Counted from the first letter of the stretch, positions 17,659 to 27,650 are shown. The stretch: 64,000 bases of DNA from Rudanella lutea DSM 19387 (GCF_000383955.1 NZ_KB913013.1:3863694-3927693); one strand, 5' to 3'. Made by a program: numbers and translations. The notes: generated by a model not told the origin, from the sequence alone.

Positions 17659-18426
17659 ATGAAACGCAGACAATTTGTGGCCTCGTCGCTGCTGGCAGTG
17701 CCAGCCCTGTCGGAGGCAAAGGCGGCCAAACCGGCAGCCCAGAAAGAAATGTACGAATTTCGGACCTACCAACTGCGCGGTGGCGGGGCCGTATCTGTTT
17801 TCGATAAATACCTCCGCGAAGCCCTGATACCGGCTCTGAACCGCCAGGGTGTTAAAACGGTAGGCGTATTTCGGGAGATGGGAAAAACCGAACCGCCCAA
17901 AGTGTACGTTCTGATTCCGCACACGTCGGCCGAGGCTTTTGGGGCATCGGGAGCGAAACTCGCGGCTGATACGGCCTATCAGCAGGCCAGCAACGAGTAT
18001 CAGACCATGGCCCCCGACAAGTTTCCGGTGGTGCGGTACACCAGCTCGATCTTGAGTGCGTTTGATGCCTTACCGCAGCTGATTGTGCCCGGCAAAAGTG
18101 ACCGCATTTTTGAACTCCGTACTTACGAGGGTTATTCGGAAGATGCCGTTCGGCGGAAGGTGAAAATGTTCAACGTGGACGAGTTGCCCATTTTTTACAA
18201 CGTCAAGCTGAACCCGGTGTTTTTTGGCGAAATCGTAGCGGGCGAGCATATGCCCGCTCTTACGTACATGCTGGTGTTTAAAGATATGGCCGAACGCGAC
18301 GCCAACTGGAAGCAGTTCAGCGCCAACGCCGACTGGAAGCGCGTTTCGCAAGACCCTCAGTACGCCAATACCGTTTCGAACATTATCCGGGTGTTTCTGG
18401 AGCCGGTTGCGTATTCGCAGATTTGA
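17659..18426 (+). CDS. Exported NIPSNAP-family protein
   Basis: 255 residues. The N-terminus MKRRQFVASSLLAVPALSEAKA is a signal peptide, with RRQF possibly a Tat motif. Two ferredoxin-like NIPSNAP repeats follow, beginning YEFRTYQLRGG (about 32-42) and IFELRTYEGYSEDAV (about 151-165). NIPSNAP domains are dimeric alpha/beta barrels of mostly unknown function; in Bacteroidota such exported forms often lie near sugar or polyol catabolic genes. The start is the ATG at 17659, not the TTG at 17650. The 242-bp upstream gap shows GC-rich possible stems at about 17510-17590 that I cannot assign. Confidence 0.85.
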   Translation: MKRRQFVASSLLAVPALSEAKAAKPAAQKEMYEFRTYQLRGGGAVSVFDKYLREALIPALNRQGVKTVGVFREMGKTEPPKVYVLIPHTSAEAFGASGAKLAADTAYQQASNEYQTMAPDKFPVVRYTSSILSAFDALPQLIVPGKSDRIFELRTYEGYSEDAVRRKVKMFNVDELPIFYNVKLNPVFFGEIVAGEHMPALTYMLVFKDMAERDANWKQFSANADWKRVSQDPQYANTVSNIIRVFLEPVAYSQI

Positions 18427-18433
18427 GTTTCGC

Positions 18434-18468
18434 AGCGATGTCATCTTGTTTGGAAAGATGACATCGCT
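18434..18468. terminator. Bidirectional hairpin between convergent NIPSNAP and MFS genes
   Basis: AGCGATGTCATCT (18434-18446) pairs perfectly with AGATGACATCGCT (18456-18468) around a 9-base loop. It lies 8 bp after one stop and 6 bp from the other. It is the second copy of the element at 7818-7850, so it may be a repeat used as a terminator. Confidence 0.7.
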
Positions 18469-18473
18469 ATATC

Positions 18474-19724
18474 TTACTCCTCCACAAAATCGAGGTCTTT
18501 GGCAAAGGTCTCTTCGGTATAGGCCAGCGACCAGAACGCCAGCGCGTACACCAGCGCTCCCACCAGCCCGGCCGATACCAGCGCGCTCACTGAGAACTCG
18601 CGCTGTATACCCTGATACAGAATCGACATCGGAATCAGCAGCCCCCGTACAATACTCGGGGCCGAGGTGGTGGCCGTAGCCCGCAGGTTGGTGCCGTACT
18701 GTTCGGCTACCATGGTGAGGTACATGGCAATGTAACCCGTACAGAACCCGAGCAGTAGGCAAATACCATACAAGGTTTGGGCCGACTGAATGCCCGTGAA
18801 CAGGTACACCCCACTCAGTATCAGGCTGCTGATGAGCAGGTAGATTACTGCTTTTCGGCGTGATTGTAGCCAGTGGCTAAACGGCCCCGAAAGCAGGTCG
18901 CCGGCGGCCAGCCCTAGGTAAATCATCATCACACACTGCCCCGGTTTTACGGGCTCGGCAATGCCTAAGGCTTCGCCAAATTCGTTGGCAAACGTCGCCA
19001 GAATCCCCACAATAAACCACGTGGGCAGTCCAATGGCTACACAACGGAGGTATTTGCGCGTACTGTCCCAATTGCGGAAGAGGTGGAGAAAATTGCCCCG
19101 GCTCAGGTGTTGGTTCTCTGTTTTCATGGTCACATACAACCCTGACTCCAGCACGCTTACCCGCAGCAACAGCAGGAGTAAGCCCATACCACCACCCACA
19201 AAAAAGGCCGTACGCCAGTCGAAGAGGGCCTGGGTCAGATACGCGACGCCCGCGCCCAGGTAGCCAATCCCCGCCACCAGCGACGAGCCGTATGACCGGA
19301 TCTCTTTGGGCAGAATTTCGCTTACGAGCACCATAGCGGCCCCAATCTCGCCCGAAAGCCCCACGCCCGCAATGAACCGAAGCAGGGCGTATTGATCTAC
19401 AGTTTGCACAAACCCGCAGGCTACGTTGGCGAGTGAGTAGGTCAGAATACTACCAAACAGCACCGACATACGACCGCGCCGGTCGCCCAACACGCCCCAC
19501 AAAATGCCGCCCAGCAACAGTCCGGCCTGCTGGCAGTTCAGAATAAACGTGCCGTCGAGCTTAATCTGCTCTTTGGTGAGACCCATGGATTCGAGGCTGG
19601 GTACCCGCACAATGTTGAAAATGAGCATGTCGTACACATCGACAAAAAAGCCGAGGGCCGACACAATGACCGGCAGGGCCAACAACGGACGTAGCGAGGG
19701 TTTAGGACGAGTAGCGGTGAGCAT
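18474..19724 (-). CDS. MFS transporter, paralogue 2 of 3
   Basis: About 416 residues and 12 predicted helices. It shares FVDVYDMLIFNIVRVPSLESMGL and GDRRGRMSVLFGSILTYSLA with the MFS proteins at 16.2 and 29.6 kb, so the three are paralogues. The start is the ATG at 19724 (MLTATRPKP), because the longer frame from 19796 adds residues not seen in the paralogues. Convergent with the NIPSNAP gene, sharing a hairpin. Substrate unknown. Confidence 0.87.
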   Translation of the reverse strand: MLTATRPKPSLRPLLALPVIVSALGFFVDVYDMLIFNIVRVPSLESMGLTKEQIKLDGTFILNCQQAGLLLGGILWGVLGDRRGRMSVLFGSILTYSLANVACGFVQTVDQYALLRFIAGVGLSGEIGAAMVLVSEILPKEIRSYGSSLVAGIGYLGAGVAYLTQALFDWRTAFFVGGGMGLLLLLLRVSVLESGLYVTMKTENQHLSRGNFLHLFRNWDSTRKYLRCVAIGLPTWFIVGILATFANEFGEALGIAEPVKPGQCVMMIYLGLAAGDLLSGPFSHWLQSRRKAVIYLLISSLILSGVYLFTGIQSAQTLYGICLLLGFCTGYIAMYLTMVAEQYGTNLRATATTSAPSIVRGLLIPMSILYQGIQREFSVSALVSAGLVGALVYALAFWSLAYTEETFAKDLDFVEE

Positions 19725-19822
19725 ACGGGAATAAGAAAGACGCCAATGCGCCGGGTAATTCGGCACTAATGATACGAAGATCCGGGCGAACTTCACCCAG
19801 AGGCCGGGTGGGTGTTGCGGGG

Positions 19823-20617
19823 CTAATACGCCAGCTCGACCAGCACCGGCAGATGGTCGGAGGCTATGCGTTCGGGGATGACCCGGTGCTCGATCACCCG
19901 AAACAAGTCTTTGGGCGTAAACGTCACGAAATCGATGGTTCGATTTGGGTTCTCAACTGGAATAGTGGGCGGGCACGACTGGCAGCTTGGTTCCACTACT
20001 TGCCTGAGTAATTGCAGGGTCTGGCTATCGGGCGAATCGTTGAAATCACCCGCCAGAATAACCGGATGTTTTTCCTGCCGCAGTACCTCCACAATGCGGG
20101 TAGCCTGCAAGCGCCGGTTGGTAGGCCCCCGTTGGGCGTCGAGGTGGGTGTTGGCCAGTGTCACGGTGCGTTTGCCGGGTAAGGTCACGGTAGCGAGCCC
20201 CAGCACGCGTGGCTCTCCCCGGGTAGCCGAGTCGAGCGGGAGCGGAATCCGGCGCGGGTTGGTCAGGTGATATTTCGACAGAATGGCTATGCCGTACTCA
20301 CCCCCGTCGTAGTCTATTCCTTTGAAAAAGTACGCGTTCAGGCCCGTTTGGCGGCCCAGGTCTGCCGCCTGATCGAGCGTTTTGCCCGACCGGCCGGTCC
20401 GTACATCAACCTCCTGCACCATTACCACGTCGGGTTTTTGGGCGTTGATAACGGCGGCAATGGCAGCCACATCGATGACCCCGGCCCGGCTGGGTGGGTT
20501 GGCGTGGTGAATATTGTAGCAGAGCACCCGAAGCCGGTTGGTGCCTGCCGTGGGCGATACCGACCGGGCGCAGGCACCCGCCAGCAGGCTCAATAGCAAA
20601 ATAAAAAGGCAACGCAT
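19823..20617 (-). CDS. Exported endonuclease/exonuclease/phosphatase-family lipoprotein
   Basis: 264 residues. The signal peptide ends in the lipobox LLAGAC (Cys about residue 15). The EEP fold motifs are in order: LRVLCYNIHHA (Asn ligand), VVMVQEVDV (catalytic Glu), LANTHLDAQ (His), ILAGDFNDSP (Asp/Asn), TIDFVTF and the terminal SDHLPV (catalytic Asp-His). The family cleaves phosphodiesters or phosphomonoesters; extracellular forms act on nucleic acids, sphingolipids or inositol phosphates. The start at 20617 places the signal peptide correctly. It lies between an MFS gene (same strand) and the divergent second sigma gene. Confidence 0.87.
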   Translation of the reverse strand: MRCLFILLLSLLAGACARSVSPTAGTNRLRVLCYNIHHANPPSRAGVIDVAAIAAVINAQKPDVVMVQEVDVRTGRSGKTLDQAADLGRQTGLNAYFFKGIDYDGGEYGIAILSKYHLTNPRRIPLPLDSATRGEPRVLGLATVTLPGKRTVTLANTHLDAQRGPTNRRLQATRIVEVLRQEKHPVILAGDFNDSPDSQTLQLLRQVVEPSCQSCPPTIPVENPNRTIDFVTFTPKDLFRVIEHRVIPERIASDHLPVLVELAY

Positions 20618-20826
20618 GGGAGAATAGGAAGCGTGGTCAAAGATAGGTTTTGGGGCCCAAAACAAGGCGACTTGCCCGAAAAACGACGGGCTGGGCACAG
20701 TAAAAAGATTTCTGGATAAAAATTGTACTGACCTGAGTATAGTTTGCACTATTCGCCCTATTGGCAGTCAGATGGTCGGGGCGGTGTGCCCAGCCTCTTG
20801 TTTTCTCCTGTTTAACTACGCTGTGT

Positions 20827-21468
20827 ATGATTCCGCCGGAAGCCCGAAATTCCCAGAATCAGTATGCTTTGCATGCAACCGAAGTCTGGCTCTGGCAGCA
20901 GTTTCGGGCCGGGAGCCGTGAGGCTTTCGAACAGCTCACCGGCTATTTTTACCGGGATCTCTACTTCTACGGGTACCGGTTTACGCAGGATACCGACCTG
21001 CTCAAAGACTGCCTCCAGGATCTGTTTGTCGACCTGTGGGTGTACCGGCGCAAGGTGGTCGATACCGAATACATCCGGCCCTACCTGTACAAGTCGCTTC
21101 GGCGGAAAATATTCCGGGAACTGAATCGGGGCGGAGCCCCCTTGACTGACGACGAGCTGCCATTTCTGGAGCTCGACGACGATCATCCCACGGCCGAGCA
21201 GCAACTGATTCAGACCGAACTGGCCTCGTACCAGACCTCCCGGCTGAACGCCCTGCTGAGTCGGTTGTCGGCCCGCCAACGCGAAGCTATTCACCTTAAA
21301 TTTTACGGCGAACTCACCAACGATCAGATCGCCGATGTACTCAACGTCAACAAACAGTCGGTAGCTAATCTGCTGCACCGGGGGCTTACCCGCCTGCGCG
21401 AGGAGTGGCCTTCGTTGCTGCCTCTGCTTGGACTGTGTATAAACGCCCTCTTTTCACGCCAGTCATGA
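20827..21468 (+). CDS. ECF RNA polymerase sigma factor of the second SusCD set
   Basis: 213 residues with region 2 at about 25-95 (YRFTQDTDLLKDCLQDLFVDLWVYR) and region 4 at about 135-195 (QREAIHLKFYGELTNDQIADVL, then NKQSVANLLHRGLTRLREEW). Related to the first sigma factor at 14.7 kb. The ATG at 20827 is used; the longer frame from 20761 has no similarity to sigma factors. Its stop overlaps the fecR start in an ATGA, which indicates translational coupling of sigma and anti-sigma. Confidence 0.92.
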   Translation: MIPPEARNSQNQYALHATEVWLWQQFRAGSREAFEQLTGYFYRDLYFYGYRFTQDTDLLKDCLQDLFVDLWVYRRKVVDTEYIRPYLYKSLRRKIFRELNRGGAPLTDDELPFLELDDDHPTAEQQLIQTELASYQTSRLNALLSRLSARQREAIHLKFYGELTNDQIADVLNVNKQSVANLLHRGLTRLREEWPSLLPLLGLCINALFSRQS

Positions 21469-22583
21469 AGCCCTACGAAACCTATTCTGTCCATGATTTT
21501 CTGACGGACGACCTGTTTCTGACCTGGGTCAAACACGATGAGCCCGAGGCCCGGCAGTTCTGGCTCTCGTTTATGGAGCAACACCCGCACCGCCGGTCGG
21601 AGTTGCTGTTCGCCAAAGACATTGCCGAAACCCTGCACCGGCGGCCGCGCCCCCTGTCGGATGCGCAGGTGCAGCGCGAGGTGAGTCAGATTATGCGCCT
21701 GGCCGACCGGGCCGAGGCTACCGGACTGGGGCAACCCCTGTACCGGCGGGTGCTGCGGTACCCGGCCCTATTGGCAGCTTCGGTGCTTCTGGTTGGGCTG
21801 GGTGTCTGGAGTGGGTGGCAGTGGCAGCGGGCCCTGCATATTCTGGAAAACGACCCCATCGCGACCTCATCGCCCGGTAAAGGGCAGGCGGGGTGGGTGA
21901 GCCAAACCAATGGCACCTCGCAGCCCGTATCGCTCACTCTGCCCGACGGGAGCCGGGTACTGCTGCAACCGAATAGTCAGGCCCGATACCAGAAAGCATT
22001 TAGCCAAACGCACCGCGAAGTGTGGCTCACCGGCGACGCTATGTTTGCCGTTGTGTACGACCCCGCCCGGCCGTTTCTGGTGCGCAATGGGTCGTTGGTG
22101 ACGCGTGTGTTGGGTACGCGCTTTCGGGTGCATGCGCCGGCCAACGGCCCCCGCGTCACGGTGAGCGTGCTGAGCGGCAAAGTGTCGGTTTACGATCAGC
22201 GCGACCTCACGAGTGCGCGTCGGCAGCAGAGTCGGCAGTTGCCCGGCGTGATTCTGACGGCCAATCAGCAGGTAGTGTACGACCCCGAACGGATCAGCTA
22301 CCAGAAAGAACTCGTCCCGAAACCAACCCTGATTCGGCCCGACGTGCCGCCCGAAACCTTTGACTTTCAGGATACGCCCGTGTCGGTGGTGTTTGAGCGG
22401 CTCCAGAAAAATTACGGCGTCACCATTCAGTACGATGCCGCCCTGCTGCGCCCCTGTACGCTCACGGCCTCGCTGGCGGGCGTGCCCCTGCACGATCAGC
22501 TCGGGCTTATCTGTGCCTCTATTGGGGCTACGTATCAGATCGTCGATACGCAGATTGTCATCAGCGGTCGGGGCTGTTTGTAA
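21465..22583 (+). CDS. FecR-family anti-sigma factor of the second SusCD set
   Basis: 372 residues. N-terminal sigma-binding part (YSVHDFLTDDLFLTWV), one transmembrane helix (about residues 98-116, ALLAASVLLVGLGVWSGW), FecR domain (LPDGSRVLLQPNSQARYQ, VWLTGDAMFAVVYDPARPF, VLGTRFRVHA) and a C-terminal STN-like domain. The ATG at 21465 overlaps the sigma stop by 4 bp, and the SusC start follows its own stop directly (0 bp gap). This tight spacing suggests a single coupled transcript from sigma to SusD. Confidence 0.92.
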   Translation: MKPYETYSVHDFLTDDLFLTWVKHDEPEARQFWLSFMEQHPHRRSELLFAKDIAETLHRRPRPLSDAQVQREVSQIMRLADRAEATGLGQPLYRRVLRYPALLAASVLLVGLGVWSGWQWQRALHILENDPIATSSPGKGQAGWVSQTNGTSQPVSLTLPDGSRVLLQPNSQARYQKAFSQTHREVWLTGDAMFAVVYDPARPFLVRNGSLVTRVLGTRFRVHAPANGPRVTVSVLSGKVSVYDQRDLTSARRQQSRQLPGVILTANQQVVYDPERISYQKELVPKPTLIRPDVPPETFDFQDTPVSVVFERLQKNYGVTIQYDAALLRPCTLTASLAGVPLHDQLGLICASIGATYQIVDTQIVISGRGCL

Positions 22584-25500
22584 ATGTCTTCACTTCTTTT
22601 CACCAACCCAATGCGTCTATTTTTATCCCCGGAAACCCTGCGTTTTTGTATGAAGGTTTCGTTTCTGCACTTGTTGCTCACAGCCTTGCTGATGAATTCA
22701 GTGCTGGCCGCCCGGGCCCAGGAACTGCTCGAACAGCGCATCTCGATTCATCAGGAAAACAGCACCGTGCGTCAGGTGCTGAACTCGATTGAACAAACGG
22801 CGCGCATCAAGTTTGTGTACAGCCGTGAGGTGGTACGCACCGATCAGCGTGTGACCCTCGTTGCCACTGATGAGCGGCTGGGTACCGTGCTCGAACGCCT
22901 GCTCCGGCCCATGCGCGTGAGCTACGTGGTGACGGGCAATCAGGTGGCCCTGACCCGAACCGCCCCCTCGGGAAACGACGACGCGGGACCACGGAAAACA
23001 TCGGAGCTGGCTCCCGCTGACGCCCTTGAAGAAACCATCACAGGCACCGTATCGGACGAGAACGGGCAGGGGCTGCCGGGCGTAAGCGTGGTGCTGAAAG
23101 GGACGACACGCGGCACTACCACCAACGCCGATGGCAAGTACCGCCTGAATGTACCCGACCGCTCGGCGGTGCTGGTGTTCTCGTTTGTGGGGTACGGGTC
23201 GCAAGAGGTGGCTACGGGTGGCCGCGCGGTGGTCAACGTGAGCCTGAAAGCCGACGAAAAATCGCTCAACGAGGTGGTGGTGGTAGGCTACGGGCAGGTG
23301 CGAAAAAGCGACCTCACCGGGGCCGTAGTGACGGTGCCCGTGGAGGAAATCAAAAAGGTAGCCGTTACCTCGCTCGATCAGGCGTTGCAGGGCCGGGCGG
23401 CTGGCGTGCAAATCACCCAAAACTCGGGGTCGCCGGGCGGTACCACTACCATCAGGATTCGGGGTGGTAACTCGATTCAGGGCGATAACGAGCCTTTGTA
23501 CGTGATCGACGGGGTGCCGTTTAAAAACGATGGTGCCGGCAGTGGTTCCAGCTTCAACGTGCTCAGTACGCTTAACCCAAGCGACATTGAAACCATGACG
23601 GTGCTCAAAGATGCCTCTTCGACGGCTATCTACGGCTCGCGTGGGGCCAATGGTGTGGTTATTATCACCACCAAACGCGGTAAAGCGGGCCGGTCGGTGG
23701 TCAATTTTGAAAGCTACTACGGCGTGCAGGAGGTACGTAAATTTTACCCGGTACTCAATGCCCGCGAGTACGCTCAGTTTGTCAACGATGCCAATACCAA
23801 CGAAGGTCGCGCCCCGGTGTACACCCCGGCCCAGGTCGATGCGTTTGGGCAGGGTACCGACTGGCAACGCGAAATTTTCCGGTCGGCACCCATTCAGAAC
23901 TATCAGCTGTCGATGAGCGGGGGCGACGAGAAAACTCAGTACGTGCTGTCGGGTGGGTATTTCAAGCAGGACGGTATTGTGACCAACTCCGACTTCGACC
24001 GGTACTCACTCCGCCTGAACCTCGACCGGAAGCTGACGAACAAAATCAAGGTGGGCAATAGCCTCACTGTCAACCGGACCGTGACCAATCAGTCGCGGAC
24101 GGACGGCGACCTCGGCAGCGCTGGTCTGGTCACGATTGCGGCCCTGCAATTCCCGCCAATTCTGCCAGTGTTCAACCCCGATGGGTCGTATCTGGTCACC
24201 AACCCGGCCCTGACTTTCACGGCCGATAACCCGGCCGCCCTGGCTCGCGAAAGCAAAAACCGCAACACGGCGTACCGTACGTTTGGTAACGTGTTTGCTG
24301 ATTATCAGATAATTGATGGGCTGAACCTGCGGGTGTTGCTGGGCGTAGATGCCATCCTGCAAAAACAGGATTCGTACCTGCCCCGGAGTGTATCGAGCGG
24401 CCTGGCGCAGGGCGGAGCGGCTTCTATTTTCAACGGGCAGTCGGTTACGTGGCTCAACGAAAACCTGCTCACCTACACCCGTACGTTTCGGTCGGTGCAC
24501 AACGTAAATGCGCTGGTGGGCTACACCCAGCAGGCCAACCGTACCGAAAACAGCTCGGCGGCTGCGCGCAACTTTGTGAACGACAACCTCAACTCAGGCA
24601 ACCTCGGTTCGGGTTCGGTGCCGCTCGTGCCGTCGTCGGGGATTGGGGCCTGGGGGCTGCAATCGTACCTGGCACGTATCAACTACGGCTACCGCGACAA
24701 ATACCTGCTCACGGCCTCGTTCCGGGCCGATGGCTCGTCGCGCTTCGGGGCCAACAAGCGGTACGGTTACTTCCCGTCGGCGGCATTGGCCTGGCGGGTT
24801 TCGGAAGAAAACTTCCTTAAAAATGTACCGGTGCTGACCGATCTGAAATTGCGGGCCACGTACGGCATGACGGGTAATCAGGACGGGATTGGTAACTTCC
24901 CGGCGTACTCGCTTCTGGGTACGCAGAACTACGTACTGGGGGGCGTGGTGGCTACGGGCATTGGTCCGGCGCAAATTGCCAACCCCGATTTGTCGTGGGA
25001 GTCGACAACGCAGGCCGACCTCGGTATTGATGTGGGGTTGCTCAATAACCGGATCACCTTCACGGCCGATGTGTACCTGAAACGAACCCGTGATTTGCTC
25101 CTGAACGTGACTATCCCGAGCACATCGGGGTACACGAGCGCGATCAAAAACCTCGGCCGGGTCGAGAACCGGGGCGTTGAGTTCAGCCTGTCGTCGCGCA
25201 ACATCGATAAAGCGTTCAAATGGAATACCGACCTGAACCTGGCGGCCAACCGCAACCGGGTGCTCGATATTGGTGGGGCTCCGCAACTTTTTGCCGGTCA
25301 GGTGGCCAATATTGCGCAAAACGTGAATTCGGGCATCATTCGGGTGGGTGAGCCGCTGGGGTCGTTTTTTGGTTACGTGACAGATGGCCTTTACCAAACC
25401 ACCGACGAACTGGCTGCCCTTGCTGACCCGCAGGCCCGCCGACCCGGCGACCGGAAATACGCCGACCTGAACGGCGACAAGCGCATCGACGACCTCGACC

Positions 25501-26018
25501 GAACCATTATCGGCCGGGCACAGCCCAAGCTGCTGGGTGGTTTGAATAACACGTTCAGCTACAAAGGCTTCGAGCTGACGGTGTTTATGCAGGGCGTGTA
25601 CGGCAATCAAATCCTGAACGCCAACCGCTTCGAGCTGGAATACCTCAACGGAACCAACAACCAGAACCGGGATATGCTGAACCGCTGGACGCCCACCAAT
25701 ACGAACACGGACATTCCGCGGGCGTCGACTACGCGCCCGGCCAACCGGATTTCGACCCGGCAGATTGAAGATGGCTCGTACCTGCGGCTCAAAAACGTGC
25801 AGCTGGCTTATAACTTCCCGTCGGCCGTGCTCACCAAGCTTCGGATTCAGGGGCTGCGTGCCTACGTAGCCGCCCAGAACTACGCCACCTGGACACGCTA
25901 TTCGGGCTACGACCCGGAGGTAAACCGATTCGGGCAGGATAGCCGCAGTCAGGGCTTCGATTACGGCAGCTACCCGGCCGCCAAAACCATCCTGTTTGGC
26001 CTGAACGTGGGCTTTTAA
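22584..26018 (+). CDS. SusC/RagA-family TonB-dependent receptor with STN domain, second set
   Basis: 1144 residues. Signal peptide near residues 23-47 (MKVSFLHLLLTALLMNSVLAARA, so ATG 22650 is an alternative start), STN domain (about 48-120), carboxypeptidase-regulatory-like domain (ITGTVSDENGQGLPGVSVVL), plug (LNEVVVVGYGQVRKSDLTGAV, then IRIRGGNSIQGDNEPLYVID) and barrel ending TILFGLNVGF. Its length and plug differ enough from the first receptor that it probably takes a different ligand. The STN domain matches its fecR/sigma neighbours. Confidence 0.93.
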   Translation: MSSLLFTNPMRLFLSPETLRFCMKVSFLHLLLTALLMNSVLAARAQELLEQRISIHQENSTVRQVLNSIEQTARIKFVYSREVVRTDQRVTLVATDERLGTVLERLLRPMRVSYVVTGNQVALTRTAPSGNDDAGPRKTSELAPADALEETITGTVSDENGQGLPGVSVVLKGTTRGTTTNADGKYRLNVPDRSAVLVFSFVGYGSQEVATGGRAVVNVSLKADEKSLNEVVVVGYGQVRKSDLTGAVVTVPVEEIKKVAVTSLDQALQGRAAGVQITQNSGSPGGTTTIRIRGGNSIQGDNEPLYVIDGVPFKNDGAGSGSSFNVLSTLNPSDIETMTVLKDASSTAIYGSRGANGVVIITTKRGKAGRSVVNFESYYGVQEVRKFYPVLNAREYAQFVNDANTNEGRAPVYTPAQVDAFGQGTDWQREIFRSAPIQNYQLSMSGGDEKTQYVLSGGYFKQDGIVTNSDFDRYSLRLNLDRKLTNKIKVGNSLTVNRTVTNQSRTDGDLGSAGLVTIAALQFPPILPVFNPDGSYLVTNPALTFTADNPAALARESKNRNTAYRTFGNVFADYQIIDGLNLRVLLGVDAILQKQDSYLPRSVSSGLAQGGAASIFNGQSVTWLNENLLTYTRTFRSVHNVNALVGYTQQANRTENSSAAARNFVNDNLNSGNLGSGSVPLVPSSGIGAWGLQSYLARINYGYRDKYLLTASFRADGSSRFGANKRYGYFPSAALAWRVSEENFLKNVPVLTDLKLRATYGMTGNQDGIGNFPAYSLLGTQNYVLGGVVATGIGPAQIANPDLSWESTTQADLGIDVGLLNNRITFTADVYLKRTRDLLLNVTIPSTSGYTSAIKNLGRVENRGVEFSLSSRNIDKAFKWNTDLNLAANRNRVLDIGGAPQLFAGQVANIAQNVNSGIIRVGEPLGSFFGYVTDGLYQTTDELAALADPQARRPGDRKYADLNGDKRIDDLDRTIIGRAQPKLLGGLNNTFSYKGFELTVFMQGVYGNQILNANRFELEYLNGTNNQNRDMLNRWTPTNTNTDIPRASTTRPANRISTRQIEDGSYLRLKNVQLAYNFPSAVLTKLRIQGLRAYVAAQNYATWTRYSGYDPEVNRFGQDSRSQGFDYGSYPAAKTILFGLNVGF

Positions 26019-26054
26019 CCAACGACATTCATCCTTCTGTCTTCGCTGATCGAC

Positions 26055-27488
26055 ATGAAAAAGAGTATAGCCATTCTGTTTGTGCTGAGTAGCCTGATGG
26101 GCTGCGAGGTGCTCGAGCAAACCCCGGAGTCGAGCTTCACCCCGGAGAATTTTTACAAAAATGCCGACGATGCCCGCGCGGCCGTCAGCGCCGTGTACGA
26201 CCCGCTCAACTCGGCCGACCTGTACAATCAGGTGATGTGGATTTTGCAGGATCAGGCCACCGACGATGCCGAGTGGGGGGGCGGCCGCTCAACCGCCAAT
26301 CAGGCCAAAAACGATCTGGACAAGTACACGTTTACGCCCGCAACGTCCACGTTTCAGTCCATCTGGTCGACTACGTACCGGGGCATCAACCGGGCCAATA
26401 CCGTGATTAGCCGGGTGCCCGCTATCCCGATGCCCGACGACCTGAAAAACCGGTACATTGCCGAGGCTAAGTTTATGCGGGCGTTTTACTACTTCACGCT
26501 CGTGCGGCTGTTTGGGGGTGTGCCGTTGCAGTTGCAGGAAACCACCTCGCTCAATAACCTGAATGTGTCACGGGCACCGGCCGAGGAAGTCTACAAACAA
26601 ATCGTTCAAGACTTTACCGATGCCGAAACCGTTTTGCCCGTCAGTTACACGGCCGGTGACCGGGGCCGGGCTACCAAAGGAGCCGCCAAGGCGTTTCTGG
26701 CCAAGGTATATCTGACCCGGCAGGAGTGGGCCAAAGCATCGGCCAAGGCCAAAGAGGTGATGGACCTGGGTGCGGGCTACGACTTGTGGGCCAACTTCGC
26801 CGATGTGTTTTCGATTGCGAACGAGAACGGTAAAGAGTCGATTTTCGAGATTCAGTCTATTGGCGGTGGGTTTGGCGAAGGAAGCTGGATGCAGGGCTAC
26901 ATGCGGCCCAATTTCGACCGGGTGAATGGCGTGGCCGGTTTCGGCGACGACCCCGCCACCGAAAACCTGTACCGGGCTTACCGCTCCGACGACCGTCGGC
27001 GCAACGTGACCATCCGACTGTACTCCGCCACCAGCACGCCCGCTGCCCCGGCGAGTGTCCTGTTTCCGGGATACGTAGCCAAGTACCTCGACCCCACGGC
27101 TACGGCCAACGGCGAAGGCGGCAACAACTTCCCAATTCTGCGCTACGCGGATCTGTTGCTGATGTATGCCGAAGCCCGCAACGAACAGGCTCCTAACGAT
27201 GCCGAGGCTTATACGGCCATCAACCGGGTGCGCAACCGGGCGGGTATTCCAAACCTGACGCCCAACCTGAGTCAGGCTCAGTTTCGCGATAGTCTGCTGC
27301 TGGAACGCCGGTTGGAGCTGGCGTTTGAGGGGCATCGCTGGTACGATCTGGCCCGCACCAAACGGCTCATTTCGGCCATGCGAGCCCAAAACCCGACGAT
27401 CAAAGTAGAGGAGCGGCATTATCTGTTCCCCATTCCGCAAACCGAGCGCGACGCCAATCCTCAACTGACGCAGAACGACGGGTATTGA
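26055..27488 (+). CDS. SusD/RagB-family surface lipoprotein, second set
   Basis: 477 residues with lipobox LSSLMGC (Cys about 17). SusD features: LEQTPESSFTPENFYKNADDA, AEAKFMRAFYYFTLVRLFGGVPL (about 135-157), ILRYADLLLMYAEARNEQ, a C-terminal LLERRLELAFEGHRWYDLARTKR and the ending NPQLTQNDGY. It is the ligand-capping partner of the SusC gene 36 bp upstream. Shorter than the first SusD (632 aa). Ligand unknown. Confidence 0.92.
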   Translation: MKKSIAILFVLSSLMGCEVLEQTPESSFTPENFYKNADDARAAVSAVYDPLNSADLYNQVMWILQDQATDDAEWGGGRSTANQAKNDLDKYTFTPATSTFQSIWSTTYRGINRANTVISRVPAIPMPDDLKNRYIAEAKFMRAFYYFTLVRLFGGVPLQLQETTSLNNLNVSRAPAEEVYKQIVQDFTDAETVLPVSYTAGDRGRATKGAAKAFLAKVYLTRQEWAKASAKAKEVMDLGAGYDLWANFADVFSIANENGKESIFEIQSIGGGFGEGSWMQGYMRPNFDRVNGVAGFGDDPATENLYRAYRSDDRRRNVTIRLYSATSTPAAPASVLFPGYVAKYLDPTATANGEGGNNFPILRYADLLLMYAEARNEQAPNDAEAYTAINRVRNRAGIPNLTPNLSQAQFRDSLLLERRLELAFEGHRWYDLARTKRLISAMRAQNPTIKVEERHYLFPIPQTERDANPQLTQNDGY

Positions 27489-27511
27489 GTGATTTGTACG
27501 CAAGCCGAACT

Positions 27512-27650
27512 AAATGGATAATGAACAATGTGAAATGGATAATGTATGGTGGATCGGCTGATTGTTAGCGAATAAGCCAATTGTTCATTATCCATCGTTC
27601 ATCATCCATTTACATTATTCATTGTACATTATCCATTCTACATCGTTCAT
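27512..27650. repeat. AT-rich heptamer palindrome after the second SusD gene
   Basis: The left arm (about 27512-27548) has ATGGATA/ATGAACA/ATGTGAA/ATGGATA units. The right arm (about 27581-27648) has the complementary TTCATTATCCATCGTTCATC run and more copies. Loop: GGCTGATTGTTAGCG. It fills much of the 302-bp gap 27489-27790; the rest (27651-27790) is the leader of the FAD oxidoreductase, where I see no clear motif. Confidence 0.65.

Noticed and set aside
24594-26120. 508-codon open frame on the minus strand
   Set aside because: It lies opposite the second SusC gene, which has clear plug and barrel motifs; the antisense product has no recognisable domain.
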